A stretch of 64,000 bases of DNA from Microbacterium salsuginis (GCF_012524205.1 NZ_JABACI010000001.1:1426001-1490000), one strand, 5' to 3'. Shown: positions 8,006 to 17,137, numbered from the stretch's first letter. Numbers and translations are program-made. Notes: generated from the sequence alone by a model not told the origin.

Positions 8006-9652
8006 TCAGTGCATCGCGTGCTCGGCCATCAGCGGCGACGGGTCGCCGGCGATCTTCGCGTCGATCACGAGCGGCCGGTCTCGCGGGCCGTCGAGCCATT
8101 CCTGCACCGCGCCGAGGTCGCCCAGAGTGCGCACCGTCACGCCGTCGCATCCGAACCCGCGGGCGACCGCCGCGATGTCGGTCTCGGGAAAGCGCACGAT
8201 GCCGTGCTTCTCCGGCTGGTCAGCGAAGATGTGCACCTCGGCGCCGTACGCGTCGTCGTTGTAGACGATGACGACCATGCCCAGCCTGGCACGCACCGCG
8301 GTATCGAGTTCGACGGCTCCCATCAGGAACGAGCCGTCCCCGGTGCCCACGACGGCCATGCGGTCGGGACGGGCGATCCCCGCGCCGATTCCGTTGGCCA
8401 GCCCCAGGCCGATCGACTGGAACGACAGCGGCATGACGAACCCGCGCTCATCCGGCACGCGCAGGAAGGCCCCGGGATACAAATTCACGTTCCCGCCGTC
8501 GGGGACGACGACCCGCTCCATCGGCAGCATGGCGTCCAGGGCAGCGCTGAGCGCGGCGGGTCCGATCCGGTCCGGGTGCTCCTGCTCTTCGGGAAGGTCC
8601 TGCACCCAGTACCGGCCGCGTCGCAGTCGCTCGGCCGTCTGCGGGGTGCGGTAGCCGACGCGCGCGGGTCCGCGCTCTGCGAGGAGCGCCGTGGCGGCCG
8701 CGGCCACGGCGGCGGTGTCTCCCATGACGCCGAACGTCACGTCGCGGTGCTTGCCGAACGCCTCCGGCCGGTCGTCGATCTGCACCAGGGTGGGCTGCAC
8801 CGTCAGCGTTCCGCGGTGCGCCGTCCACTGGTTGAGCGCGACGCCGAAGGCGACGAGCACATCGGCGTCACGGATCAACTCCCGTGCGACAGGGCTGGCG
8901 AACCCGCCCATGACGTCCAGGCCCCACTCCTCGTGGGCGAAGAGACCTCGCGCCGCCGCCGACGGTGCGAGGATCGCACCCGTCTGAGCCGCGAGGGCGC
9001 TCAGTTCCGTCGCGGCGTGGCGGGCGCCTCGCCCCCCGAGGATCACCGGGCGCTCGGCGAGAGCCAGCACCTCCACCAGTTCGGAGAGTCCTGCCGTGGA
9101 TGCGCCGGCGGGAATCACTCGGGGCGCCGCGTCGATCTCCGGGATCTCGGGGCACGGCTCCGCCTGCAGGTCGACCGGTAGCGAGAGCACGACGGCGGCG
9201 CGGTGGCGCACGGCGTAGTCGTAGGCCGCGACGGCGTCCGCGACGGCGGTCTTCGCCGAATGGATGCGTCGGGGCACCGCCCCCACGGACGCGACCAGGG
9301 CGTCCTGATCGATCGCGAAGTTGCCGATCGTGTCACCGACCGCAGCGTCGCCCGAGATCACCAGGATGGGCGTGTTCGATTTCGCCGCCTCGCCGATCCC
9401 CGTCATCGCGTTGGTCAGGCCGCAGCCCTGATGCACGCTCACCGCGGCGACTCGATCGGTCAGACGGGTGTAGGCATCCGCCATGCAGGCCGCGCCCATC
9501 TCGTGCCGTGCCGCGGTGAACGGAACGCCCGCCGCGACGAGACCGTGCGTGACCATGAAGTTGCCGCTGCCCACGACGCCGAAGACGTGGGCGACGCCAC
9601 GCCCGGCGAGGGCTCGGCCGACCGCCTCGCCGACTGTGAGTGTGTCCATCAT
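8006..9652 (-). CDS. Thiamine diphosphate-dependent enzyme (acetolactate synthase/benzoylformate decarboxylase family)
   Basis: 548 aa, the standard three-domain length. The PYR domain has the catalytic Glu in ARHEMGAA near residue 46. The central domain follows, then the PP domain with the ThDP/Mg motif GDGSFLMGAVELDTAVRARLGMVVIVYND near residue 445. Family members decarboxylate 2-keto acids or carboligate aldehydes. The gene is the last of the operon that starts with the binding protein at 13149 and lies 46 bases downstream of the ABC ATPase, so it probably acts on the imported compound or a derivative. It lacks the acetolactate synthase regulatory subunit as a neighbour, so a catabolic decarboxylase is more likely than branched-chain synthesis. 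Confidence 0.86.
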   Translation of the reverse strand: MMDTLTVGEAVGRALAGRGVAHVFGVVGSGNFMVTHGLVAAGVPFTAARHEMGAACMADAYTRLTDRVAAVSVHQGCGLTNAMTGIGEAAKSNTPILVISGDAAVGDTIGNFAIDQDALVASVGAVPRRIHSAKTAVADAVAAYDYAVRHRAAVVLSLPVDLQAEPCPEIPEIDAAPRVIPAGASTAGLSELVEVLALAERPVILGGRGARHAATELSALAAQTGAILAPSAAARGLFAHEEWGLDVMGGFASPVARELIRDADVLVAFGVALNQWTAHRGTLTVQPTLVQIDDRPEAFGKHRDVTFGVMGDTAAVAAAATALLAERGPARVGYRTPQTAERLRRGRYWVQDLPEEQEHPDRIGPAALSAALDAMLPMERVVVPDGGNVNLYPGAFLRVPDERGFVMPLSFQSIGLGLANGIGAGIARPDRMAVVGTGDGSFLMGAVELDTAVRARLGMVVIVYNDDAYGAEVHIFADQPEKHGIVRFPETDIAAVARGFGCDGVTVRTLGDLGAVQEWLDGPRDRPLVIDAKIAGDPSPLMAEHAMH

Positions 9653-9698
9653 CCTTCTGCTCCTCCTCGAAGTGGGCTGGTCTTCGGCGACGACGCCT

Positions 9699-10496
9699 TC
9701 ACGTCGTGGCCTGCGTGTTCCCGGTGCGCATCAATTCGCTGGAGCGACGGATGCGGCGATAGACGTCGCCGCGGACGCGGGCGAACTCGCTGAGTTCCTT
9801 GGTCTCGATCTGGTCGCGCGGCGACGGGAGGTCGACCGCGAGATCCGCTTCGATGAAGGTGGGCCGCGGACCCATCACCAGGACCCTGTCCGCGAGATAG
9901 ACGCTCTCGTCGATGTCATGTGTCACGAAGACGATCGTGATCTTGAAGGCGTGGCGCACCTGCAGCACGAGATCCTCCAGGTCGGCGCGGGTCTGGGCGT
10001 CGAGCGCGCCGAAAGGCTCGTCCATCAGCAGGATCTGCGGCTGGTACGCCAGCCCGCGCGCGATCGCCACGCGCTGCTGCATCCCGCCGGAGAGCTGCCA
10101 GGGGTAGCGGTCCTCGAAGCCCGCGAGCCCGACCGACTCCACCGCCGTCGCGACGCGATCGCGACGGGCGGCCCGATCGCGCACCTTGCGCGTGAGCGGG
10201 AACTCGACGTTCTGCCCGACCGTCATCCACGGGTAGAGCGAGTTGACGTAGTCCTGGAAGACGAGCGCGACCGCTTCCGGAGGCCGGACGACCTCCTGCC
10301 CGTCGACGGTGATGCTCCCGCTGCTGGGTTCGAGCAGACCCGCCATCAGCTTCAGCACGGTGGTCTTGCCACAGCCCGACGGACCGACGATCGTGACCAC
10401 CTCGTTCTCACCGACGGTGAAGGTCAGATCTTTCACCGCGAGTGTTCCGGTCGCGGCATCCCCGTAGCGTTTGGAGACGTTCTTCAGAGCAAGCAC
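9699..10496 (-). CDS. ABC transporter ATP-binding protein, SsuB/TauB type
   Basis: 265 aa nucleotide-binding domain with Walker A GPSGCGKTT, signature LSGGMQQR, Walker B LLMDEPFGALD and FVTHDID switch. The start was set at GTG 10496, because GGAGGA precedes it and the protein then begins at the usual LALKNVSKRYG. It follows the permease gene by 17 bases. It is close to the ATPases at 3054 and 42865, sharing the SLYPW Q-loop segment, so the three are paralogues. It energises the importer encoded at 10514-13149. Confidence 0.92.
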   Translation of the reverse strand: MLALKNVSKRYGDAATGTLAVKDLTFTVGENEVVTIVGPSGCGKTTVLKLMAGLLEPSSGSITVDGQEVVRPPEAVALVFQDYVNSLYPWMTVGQNVEFPLTRKVRDRAARRDRVATAVESVGLAGFEDRYPWQLSGGMQQRVAIARGLAYQPQILLMDEPFGALDAQTRADLEDLVLQVRHAFKITIVFVTHDIDESVYLADRVLVMGPRPTFIEADLAVDLPSPRDQIETKELSEFARVRGDVYRRIRRSSELMRTGNTQATT

Positions 10497-10513
10497 CAGT
10501 GTTCCTCCATGGG

Positions 10514-11287
10514 TCAACGGGCCTCGGCACGCGAGCCGCGGTGCCACGCGAGCACGCCGCGTTCGATGAGGGTGAAGAGCAGGTTGAGCGTGTAGCCGAG
10601 GATGCCGAGCAGGATGATGCCCGACCACATGTCCGGGATCGCGAAGGTGCGCTGGGACTGGACGATGAAGAACCCGACCCCGTTGGTCGCTCCCACCATC
10701 TCGCTGATCACCATGATGATGAGGGCGAGCGGCAGCGCGGCCCGCATGCCCGCGAAGATCTGCGGGCCGGCGGCGCGGAGGTCGATGCGCCACAGCGTGT
10801 CCCAGCGGCCGATCCGATAGCTGGCACCGGTCTCGCGCAGCGTGGCGTCCACGCCGGTGATCCCGTCCACCGTGTTCAGCAGGATCGGCCAGACGCACAC
10901 GAGTGCGATCAGGATGATCTTCGCCTCGTCGCCGGTGCCGAAGGCGATCAGCGTGAACGGCAGGAGAGCGGGCGGCGGGATCGCACGCAGGAACTCGATC
11001 ACCGGAGTGGCCTGGCGCCGGATCGCCGGCACCTTGCCGATCAGGATGCCGACGCCCACGCCGAGCACGACCGCCATGAGGTATCCCGTGAACAGCCGGA
11101 AGAGGCTCGGGAGGAGCTCGCTGGGCACGAGCGTGAAGAGCCAGTTGTCGATGAAGGCGCCGACGACGTCCTGCAGCGGCGGCAGGAAGAAGTTCGACTG
11201 CGCGTTGGTGAACCACAGGACGAGGAGCACCACGACGATGGGCGTGAGCACCTCGGCCGCGATGTAGACACCGCTCTTGAGTCTCAT
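10514..11287 (-). CDS. ABC transporter permease, SsuC/TauC type (second permease)
   Basis: 257 aa with about six membrane helices and the ATPase-docking EAA loop (RETGASYRIGRWDTLWRIDLRAAGP). The first helix is YIAAEVLTPIVVVLLVLWF close to the N-terminus. The ATG overlaps the stop of the upstream permease gene (ATGA, 11284-11287), so the two are translationally coupled. The sequence differs from its partner, suggesting a heterodimeric channel. The C-terminus ERGVLAWHRGSRAEAR is typical of the family. Confidence 0.91.
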   Translation of the reverse strand: MRLKSGVYIAAEVLTPIVVVLLVLWFTNAQSNFFLPPLQDVVGAFIDNWLFTLVPSELLPSLFRLFTGYLMAVVLGVGVGILIGKVPAIRRQATPVIEFLRAIPPPALLPFTLIAFGTGDEAKIILIALVCVWPILLNTVDGITGVDATLRETGASYRIGRWDTLWRIDLRAAGPQIFAGMRAALPLALIIMVISEMVGATNGVGFFIVQSQRTFAIPDMWSGIILLGILGYTLNLLFTLIERGVLAWHRGSRAEAR

Positions 11288-12135
11288 CGCCGCGCGCTCC
11301 GCTGTGAGACGTGCCAGTGCAGCACCTTCCGCTCGAGGGCGGCGAACAGCAGGTTGAGCACCACACCGAGCACGCCGCCCACGATCACGTAGGCGTACAT
11401 CAGCGGGACGTCGCCGCCCTCGCGTGCACGGTTGATCTCGAGCCCGATCCCGGGTGCGCCCATGATGATCTCGCCGGTGACGGTCAGGATGAGCGCCACC
11501 GACGACGCGATGCGCAGGCCGGTCGCCAGGTACGGGGTGGCGGCGGGGATCACGACGCGGAAGAACGAGCGCACGCGACCGATCTGGAAGGATCGCGCGG
11601 TCGCGAGCTGGATCGGATTGATCGCCCGGACCCCGTAGATGACCTGGATGAGGAGCGGCCACGTCGCCGCGAAGGCCGCGAGGAACACCTTCCCGTCCAT
11701 CGAGCCCGGCCGGAAGAGCAGGAAGACCAGGGGAATCAGCGCGACGGAGGGCACCGGACGCAGGAACTCGACGATCGGCCGGGTCGCACGGTGGGCGAGC
11801 TCGCTCGTGCCGAGCAGCACGCCCAGCGGAACCGCCACCAGCGTGGCGATCGTGAGCGAGAGGAACCAGCCGATCACGGTCATCGCGGTGGCCTGCCAGA
11901 ACACGGGCTCCGCCATCGCTTCGAAGAGGCGGGTCAGCACCACGCTCGGCGGCGGCAGGTACCGGGACGGCAGCACATCGAGCCGTGCCAGCACCTCGAC
12001 CGTCAGGACGATCACGAGAGCACCGCCCAGCGATGAGATCCCGCGCCATGCCCGGGCGACGGGGCCCGCCTCCGTGGGCCCCCGCAGCGGGCGCACGTCC
12101 TCCTTCGCGCGCTGCTGCGGTGCGGACACAGTCAC
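11284..12135 (-). CDS. ABC transporter permease, SsuC/TauC type (first permease)
   Basis: 283 aa. A short charged N-terminus is followed by a first helix (SLGGALVIVLTVEVLA) and the conserved RYLPPPSVVLTRLFEAM entry segment. The EAA loop ATARSFQIGRVRSFFRVVIPAATP contacts the ATPase. The start is GTG at 12135, 9 bases after the binding-protein stop. It has the same length as the permease at 4671-5522, and the two gene sets have the same order, so they arose by duplication of a whole cassette. Confidence 0.91.
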   Translation of the reverse strand: MTVSAPQQRAKEDVRPLRGPTEAGPVARAWRGISSLGGALVIVLTVEVLARLDVLPSRYLPPPSVVLTRLFEAMAEPVFWQATAMTVIGWFLSLTIATLVAVPLGVLLGTSELAHRATRPIVEFLRPVPSVALIPLVFLLFRPGSMDGKVFLAAFAATWPLLIQVIYGVRAINPIQLATARSFQIGRVRSFFRVVIPAATPYLATGLRIASSVALILTVTGEIIMGAPGIGLEINRAREGGDVPLMYAYVIVGGVLGVVLNLLFAALERKVLHWHVSQRSARR

Positions 12136-12144
12136 GACGGCGAC

Positions 12145-13149
12145 TCAGTCGCGAGTGAGCTCGTCGAGGTTCGGAGCTTCGTCGATGACCCCGAAGTCCA
12201 TGAGCAGCTCCCCGAGTTTCTCCAGCTGCGGGCGGTCGAGCTCGGACCGGAAGATCGGGAGGCGGATCTCGTCCGCGAGCTCGGGTGTCAGCGCCGTGTA
12301 CGTCGGCAGGATCTCACGCACGGCATCCGGATTCTCCACGGCGTAATCGATCGATGCGGCGATCGCCCGGGCGAATCGATCGACGACGTCAGGAGATGAC
12401 TCGACGAGGTCACGCGTGGTCGCCCACACGCCGTTCGGGAAGTTCTCCCCCAGGTTGTACGACGGGGTGTCCACGATCCGGCCTCCGTCCGCGAGGGTCT
12501 GCGTGATGAACGGCTCACTCGCGAACGCCGCGTCGACCGTCCCGTTCGCGACCGCCGCGGGCACCTCCGAGAAGGGAACCTCGACGAACTGCACGGTGGA
12601 GTCGTCGACGTCCTGCTGCTGCAGCGATGCGCGGATCGTCGCCTCGGCGACGCCCTTGAGCGCGTTCACCCCGATCGTCGCGCCCTCGAGATCCTCGACG
12701 GACTGCACGTCGGAGTCGGCCCCGGCCACGACGGTCTGCCATTCCTCTTCTGCCGTGGCACCGCCGACATCGTTGGCCGAGATCATCACGAGCGGCAGTC
12801 CGTTGGCCGCGGCGGTGAAGAGCGGCACGTAGCCGACGGCGACGAAGTCGAACGAGCCCGCCTGGAGTCCGGCGACCATCTCGGCGCCGCCGCCGACCGT
12901 GGTCATGTTCAGTTCGAGGCCCTCGTCTGCGAAGAAGCCCTCCTGCACGCCGAGGTGCACGGCGGCCATGTTCGAGGTCGGCAGCACCGCGACTTCGACG
13001 ACCTCGGTCTCACCGCCGGCGCCGGACTCAGCGGCTTCCGACGGTGCGGTCCCGGCGTCCGACGAACAGCCGGCCAGCAGCCCGGCCGCAACCACTCCCG
13101 CGAACGCCGGGGCGGCCAGTCGCCGGATCCACATCTCACGCGTCTTCAT
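12145..13149 (-). CDS. ABC transporter substrate-binding lipoprotein, SsuA/NMT1 family
   Basis: 334 aa. The start is ATG 13149, which gives a proper lipoprotein signal: RR near residue 9, a hydrophobic stretch, and the lipobox LLAGC at about residue 30. A longer open frame upstream adds a peptide that does not look like a signal and was rejected. The mature protein has GFFADEGLELNMTTVGGG, a DLEGATIGVNALKG middle segment and VEVPFSEVPAAVANGTVDAAF, all NMT1/SsuA-like. It is the first gene of the minus-strand importer plus ThDP-enzyme operon, and is divergent from the LysR gene, its likely regulator. Confidence 0.92.
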   Translation of the reverse strand: MKTREMWIRRLAAPAFAGVVAAGLLAGCSSDAGTAPSEAAESGAGGETEVVEVAVLPTSNMAAVHLGVQEGFFADEGLELNMTTVGGGAEMVAGLQAGSFDFVAVGYVPLFTAAANGLPLVMISANDVGGATAEEEWQTVVAGADSDVQSVEDLEGATIGVNALKGVAEATIRASLQQQDVDDSTVQFVEVPFSEVPAAVANGTVDAAFASEPFITQTLADGGRIVDTPSYNLGENFPNGVWATTRDLVESSPDVVDRFARAIAASIDYAVENPDAVREILPTYTALTPELADEIRLPIFRSELDRPQLEKLGELLMDFGVIDEAPNLDELTRD

Positions 13150-13249
13150 CGGTCGAGCCTCCTTGATCGACGCCGACGGCCTCGTTGCCGACCGGCTTCG
13201 TGCCATTCTTGCGAGGTCGAGATGAACCTGCACTTACCATTCGTCACAG

Positions 13250-13268
13250 TTAGAATCAGTTGCGCTAA
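13250..13268. promoter_or_regulatory. LysR-type operator (TTAG-N11-CTAA)
   Basis: Between the divergent lysR-type gene (start 13305) and the importer operon (start 13149) there is a TTAG and CTAA inverted pair separated by 11 bases. This is the T-N11-A pattern of LysR-family recognition sites. Its place 36 bases before the regulator start and about 100 before the importer start fits control of both promoters. I did not find convincing -35/-10 pairs beside it. Confidence 0.55.
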
Positions 13269-13304
13269 TAGTCCGCGCTGACTCGACCGAACGGTGCTCC
13301 GCCG

Positions 13305-14231
13305 ATGGACCTGAACCTGCTGCGAGTCTTCGTCGCCGTCTACGAGACCGGGACCGCGACAGCAGCGGCGCAGCGGCTGTTCGTGACGCAGTCGGCGGTG
13401 AGTCAATCGCTGGCGCGAATGCGGCGCGAGCTCGGCGACCCACTGTTCCGCCGCGAAGGCCGCGTGCTGCGCGCCACTCCGGCCGCTCAGAGCCTCTATC
13501 CGGAGCTCCACGCCGCGCTCGCCCGTATCGAGACTGCGATCGCCGGAGTGGCGGAGTTCGACCCCGGTACGTCGACGCATCGGTTCCGGCTGGCCCTCTC
13601 CGAGCTGGGCGAGGTCGGCTTCCTGCCCGCCATCCTCGAAGCGCTCGCCCGCACCGGCCCGGGCATCACGCTCGAAGTGGTGCCGCTGGACGTGCGGGCG
13701 CTGCCGGAGTGGCTCTCTCGCGGAAAGGTGGATCTCGCGATCGCCTCGACGCCGCCACCCGGCGAGTTCGTCGGCGAGATCCTCAAATCCGAGCGCTATG
13801 TGCTGCTCATGTCGGACTCGCACCCGCTCGCCCGTCACACGCGCGTCCCGCGTGCGGCGTTCCTGAGCGCTCAGCACCTGGCCACGTCGGGCGACTCCGC
13901 GGCGCCGGGCATCAGCACCGCGCTCGACCGCGTCGGGCTGCGGTACTCGCCGAGCCTGGTGGTCGGCCACTTCTCGACCATCCCGGGCCTGCTGCACACC
14001 GGCCCCTGGGTCGCGGTCGTCCCGTCGAGCCTCGCCGAGAACTGGGTCCAGACATGGCCTCTCGTCGCCCGCCGGCTTCCCGTCGAGCTGGATCCGATCG
14101 AGGTGCGGCTGTACGCCCGCGCCACCAGTCACGAGAGCCCGGCCCTGAGCTGGTTCCAGCGGACCGTCGTCGCGGCCGTGAAGTCGGCACCGCGCCAGTT
14201 CTGGTCCCCGCCGGCCGCGAGCGCGCCCTGA
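13305..14231 (+). CDS. LysR family transcriptional regulator
   Basis: 308 aa. The N-terminal winged helix-turn-helix is clear: MDLNLLRVFVAVYE, GTATAAAQRLFVTQSAVSQSLARMRRELGDPLFRR, residues about 1-60. It is followed by the periplasmic-binding-protein-like effector domain. LysR proteins activate divergent catabolic genes when they bind a pathway intermediate, and the divergent partner here is the importer plus ThDP-enzyme operon. A T-N11-A box lies in the shared intergenic region. It ends 12 bases before the convergent isomerase gene with no obvious terminator. Effector unknown. Confidence 0.92.
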   Translation: MDLNLLRVFVAVYETGTATAAAQRLFVTQSAVSQSLARMRRELGDPLFRREGRVLRATPAAQSLYPELHAALARIETAIAGVAEFDPGTSTHRFRLALSELGEVGFLPAILEALARTGPGITLEVVPLDVRALPEWLSRGKVDLAIASTPPPGEFVGEILKSERYVLLMSDSHPLARHTRVPRAAFLSAQHLATSGDSAAPGISTALDRVGLRYSPSLVVGHFSTIPGLLHTGPWVAVVPSSLAENWVQTWPLVARRLPVELDPIEVRLYARATSHESPALSWFQRTVVAAVKSAPRQFWSPPAASAP

Positions 14232-14243
14232 TTCCGGGCCCGC

Positions 14244-15182
14244 TCAGGCGGCGCCGCTGCGCGCCAGGCGCTGCGCGCGACGACCGGCGGTGCTCTCGGC
14301 CCAGCCGCGCCTGATCACGCGGATCGCCTCAGATGCGAGTTCCAGACCGTCGTCGAACGGATCCCGCCAGATGGCGAGTATGTCGGCCGCAGGTTGGCCC
14401 ACGAGCCCGCGGGAGAAGGCTTCGACGCCCCAGCGCCCCGTGTAGCCGTCGTCGATCGCGGTCTGCACCACCGCCGGGATATCCACAGCACCCGAGCCGA
14501 GGTGTCCGCGGCCCGATTGCCCGAGTTCGAGATACCCGAGCTTGGGCAGAGCGGCGCGGATCGCCGCCGACATGTCGGCCTCCTCCACGGCCATGTGGAA
14601 GGTGTCCAGGTGGATGCGCAGATTCTCCGAGCCGCTCAACACCACGAAGTCCAGTGCCTGCGCCGCCGTGTTGAGAGCGGACGTCTCGTATCGGTTGAGC
14701 ACCTCGAAGGTCATCGTGATGCCTCGCGCGGCGGCCTCGTCGGCGACCACGCCGACCTCGCGCGCGGCGCGCTCCACTGCGGCGAAGGGGGTCGGCCCAC
14801 CCGGTGGGCCGAACAGCCCGTACGGCACCCCGTTGAGCTGGTCGGCACCGATCGCCGCGGCGAACTCCACCGCCGCGCGCAGAGCGTCCGCTCCCGCCCG
14901 GCGCTCCGTCGAGTCCTCTGACGAGACGTCCGCGCCGGGCTGCTGACCGGTCATCGCGATGGGGACGATGTCCGCCTCGTCGAAGACGCGCCTCAGGCCG
15001 GCGGCATCCGCCTCCTGCGGATTCATGGGCGGCAACACAGCGCGCCGATAGCCAGCCCCACGCAACTCGCCCAGAAGCGGCGCGAGGGCGACGGGTGACG
15101 CGTCGGCCAGGGCGATGCTGACGTGGAACGCCACGTCGAGGTCCAGGTCGAGATCGAGGTTCACGCGCTCATCCCCCGCCAT
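14244..15182 (-). CDS. Sugar phosphate isomerase/epimerase family protein (TIM barrel)
   Basis: 312 aa xylose-isomerase-like/AP-endonuclease-2 TIM barrel. Metal-site segments are visible: MTFEVLNRYETSALN (Glu ligand), NLRIHLDTFHM (Asp/His) and a late Glu in GRWGVEAFSRG. The family isomerises or epimerises ketoses and related acids. The N-terminus contains an odd run of alternating Leu-Asp, coded by a GA-rich repeat near 15130-15165, so the exact start is unsure; ATG 15182 is used because it forms a TGATG junction with the SDR stop, and a GTG at about 15164 is an alternative. Last gene of the transketolase/sugar operon; its substrate is presumably the imported sugar or its oxidation product. 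Confidence 0.82.
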   Translation of the reverse strand: MAGDERVNLDLDLDLDVAFHVSIALADASPVALAPLLGELRGAGYRRAVLPPMNPQEADAAGLRRVFDEADIVPIAMTGQQPGADVSSEDSTERRAGADALRAAVEFAAAIGADQLNGVPYGLFGPPGGPTPFAAVERAAREVGVVADEAAARGITMTFEVLNRYETSALNTAAQALDFVVLSGSENLRIHLDTFHMAVEEADMSAAIRAALPKLGYLELGQSGRGHLGSGAVDIPAVVQTAIDDGYTGRWGVEAFSRGLVGQPAADILAIWRDPFDDGLELASEAIRVIRRGWAESTAGRRAQRLARSGAA

Positions 15183-15964
15183 CAGAAGACCGGGAGATCC
15201 AGGCGCTGCTTGAACACCGAATACCCGTCGTCGACACTCACGACCGTGCCGTTGATCGCGTTCGCCTCATCGGAGGCGAGGAACGCGACGACATCCGCGA
15301 TCTCTTCGGGCCTCGTGAGCTTGTTGCGCAGCTGCTCGGCCGCGAAGGTGGCCTTCAGCTCCTCGCTGAACTGGTTGATGATCGGCGTACCGACTCGTCC
15401 CGGCGTGATCGCGACGGCGCGCACGCCGTACTCGGCAAGCTCGTACGCCGCCGATCGGGTGAAGGAGATCACCGCGGCCTTCGCCGCGCTGTACGTGAAC
15501 GACAGCTCCGCGGCTTGCTCGCCGTAGATCGAAGACGTGCTGATGATGACGCCGCCGGTTCCCTGCTGCTTGAACTGCCGGCCGGCCGCGAGGATGCCGT
15601 AATACACCCCGTCCTGATCGACGCGGATGATCGGCTCGTAGTCCACCGCGGGGTCGTGCTCGAGCAGTGGCCTGCCCCCTGCGATGCCGGCGTTGTTGAA
15701 GATCACGTCCAACGACCCGAAGATCTCGACGGTGCGAGCAACAGCGGCTTCGACCTCCGCGTACACCGAGACGTTCACCCCCACCGCCGCGACGGAGCCC
15801 TCGTGCCCCTCACCCGCGATCTCGGCCGCGGCCGCCTCTGCCTGCTCGAGGTTGATGTCGGCGATCATCACCTTCGCGCCTTCGCGGACGAATTTGCGTA
15901 CCGTCGCGAGCCCGATTCCGCTCGCGCCGCCGGTGATGAGCGCGACTTTGCCTTGCAGACGCAT
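15182..15964 (-). CDS. Short-chain dehydrogenase/reductase (SDR)
   Basis: 260 aa classical SDR. NAD(P)-binding TGGASGIG is at about residues 11-18, an acidic residue after beta-2 (ADINL) suggests NAD preference, NNAG is near residue 90, and the catalytic set is Ser in STSSIYG and Tyr/Lys in YSAAK. It oxidises or reduces a sugar, polyol or hydroxy-acid carbonyl in the cytoplasm. It overlaps the isomerase gene by one base (TGATG) and lies 89 bases behind the sugar-binding protein gene, with a strong hairpin in between. Together with the alcohol dehydrogenase at 19685, the operon has two separate oxidation steps. Confidence 0.9.
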   Translation of the reverse strand: MRLQGKVALITGGASGIGLATVRKFVREGAKVMIADINLEQAEAAAAEIAGEGHEGSVAAVGVNVSVYAEVEAAVARTVEIFGSLDVIFNNAGIAGGRPLLEHDPAVDYEPIIRVDQDGVYYGILAAGRQFKQQGTGGVIISTSSIYGEQAAELSFTYSAAKAAVISFTRSAAYELAEYGVRAVAITPGRVGTPIINQFSEELKATFAAEQLRNKLTRPEEIADVVAFLASDEANAINGTVVSVDDGYSVFKQRLDLPVF

Positions 15965-16006
15965 GGTGTTCCTCCTTGTAGTGGGTGAGTGTCTGGTGCT
16001 GGTCGG

Positions 16007-16046
16007 GACGGCCTTCGTGGGAAGCACCTCTCCCACGAAGGCCGTC
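16007..16046 (-). terminator. Intercistronic hairpin, 16-bp perfect stem
   Basis: A perfect inverted repeat with 16-bp arms (16007-16022 and 16031-16046) and an 8-base loop lies 7 bases after the stop of the sugar-binding protein gene. There is no T-run on the minus strand after it. Its place inside the operon suggests partial termination or 3'-end protection, so that binding protein is made in excess over the downstream SDR and isomerase. Confidence 0.7.
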
Positions 16047-16053
16047 TCGCGGA

Positions 16054-17043
16054 TCAGCCCAACTTGTCGGACGGCGTGATCTCGGCGGCGTTGTCTTTCG
16101 TGACGAGCGTCGCGTCGACGGCGACGAAGTTCTCGTCCGGCAGCGTCCCGTCCGCCTCGTACGCCTGCACCAGCTCCACGAGCTGGTCGAGGATGCTCGG
16201 CCACGGCTGCTCGATCGTGGCGAGCATGTTGCCGTCGGCCTCGATCGCGGCGATCGACTCGCTCAACGCGTCGACGCCCGTCACCTTCGCGGACGACCCG
16301 CCTTCGGCGAGGCCCTGCGCGGCGCCGAGCGCGGCGTCGTCCCACCCGGCCCACACGGCGTCGAGACCATCGGGGTTGGCTGACAGATAGTCCGACACGA
16401 AGTTCAGCGCCTCGGTGCGACCCGTCGCCGGGCTCGTGACCTGCTGCGGTTCACCGCCCACGACCGTGGCGCCCGCCTCTTCGAGAGCCTCGACGGCCAG
16501 CCCTGCCCGCATCCGGATGCCGGCGTGCGGGTCGTGGCCGATGACCATGACCGTCTTGCCGTCCAGCCCGCCCACCGACTCGTCGAGCGCCTCGACCGTC
16601 TGGTCGACGATCTGCTGCTGGTCGGTCGTGATGTTGACGGCGAACGCGTCGCTCGGCTCCGTGCCGGCATCGATTGAGAAGATCGGGATGCCGGCATCCT
16701 GAGCGGCCGTGACGATCGAGCCGATCGAAGACACGTCGGTGTATCCGTCGAGGATGACGTCGGCGCCCTGGCCGATCGCACTCTCGACCGCGGGGTTCAT
16801 CTTCTGGAAGTCGAAGTCACCCTGGATCATCGTCAGATCCCAGCCGAGTTCGTCGGCCTTCTCCTGCACCGCCTTGACCCACCAGGCACCGACCGGCGTC
16901 TGGTTGCCAGAGGTGAAGGCGATGACCTTGAGGGCTTCGTCGCCGTCGCCGGTCCCTCCGCCCGAGTCCCCGCCCGAGCATCCGGTCAGGGCGATTGCCG
17001 CCGCCGCGGCGAGGGCCGCCGCAACCTTGAATCTGGTACGCAC
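16054..17043 (-). CDS. Sugar ABC transporter substrate-binding lipoprotein (ribose-type, peripla_BP_4)
   Basis: 329 aa. A lipoprotein signal (MRTRFKVAAALAAAAAIALTGC) ends in a lipidated Cys at residue 22, followed by a Ser/Gly-rich linker. The mature part is a type I periplasmic binding fold of the RbsB group: NQTPVGAWWVKAVQEKADELGW, GADVILDGYTDV, IPIFSIDAGTEPSDAFAVNITTDQQQ, and DAVWAGWDDAALGAAQGL. It delivers a sugar or polyol to the permease at 17138 and ATPase at 18132. It lies 94 bases downstream of the permease gene; a 9-bp imperfect hairpin (17126-17148) spans the permease stop. The ligand is not known. Confidence 0.92.
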   Translation of the reverse strand: MRTRFKVAAALAAAAAIALTGCSGGDSGGGTGDGDEALKVIAFTSGNQTPVGAWWVKAVQEKADELGWDLTMIQGDFDFQKMNPAVESAIGQGADVILDGYTDVSSIGSIVTAAQDAGIPIFSIDAGTEPSDAFAVNITTDQQQIVDQTVEALDESVGGLDGKTVMVIGHDPHAGIRMRAGLAVEALEEAGATVVGGEPQQVTSPATGRTEALNFVSDYLSANPDGLDAVWAGWDDAALGAAQGLAEGGSSAKVTGVDALSESIAAIEADGNMLATIEQPWPSILDQLVELVQAYEADGTLPDENFVAVDATLVTKDNAAEITPSDKLG

Positions 17044-17137
17044 GTGACTACTCCTTTGTGTCGTTTGTGTGATCGCGGTACTGGGTGTGTGCGACCGTAC
17101 GGATGCCTCTCCGCATGGTCGGCGTGGGAGGGATCCG

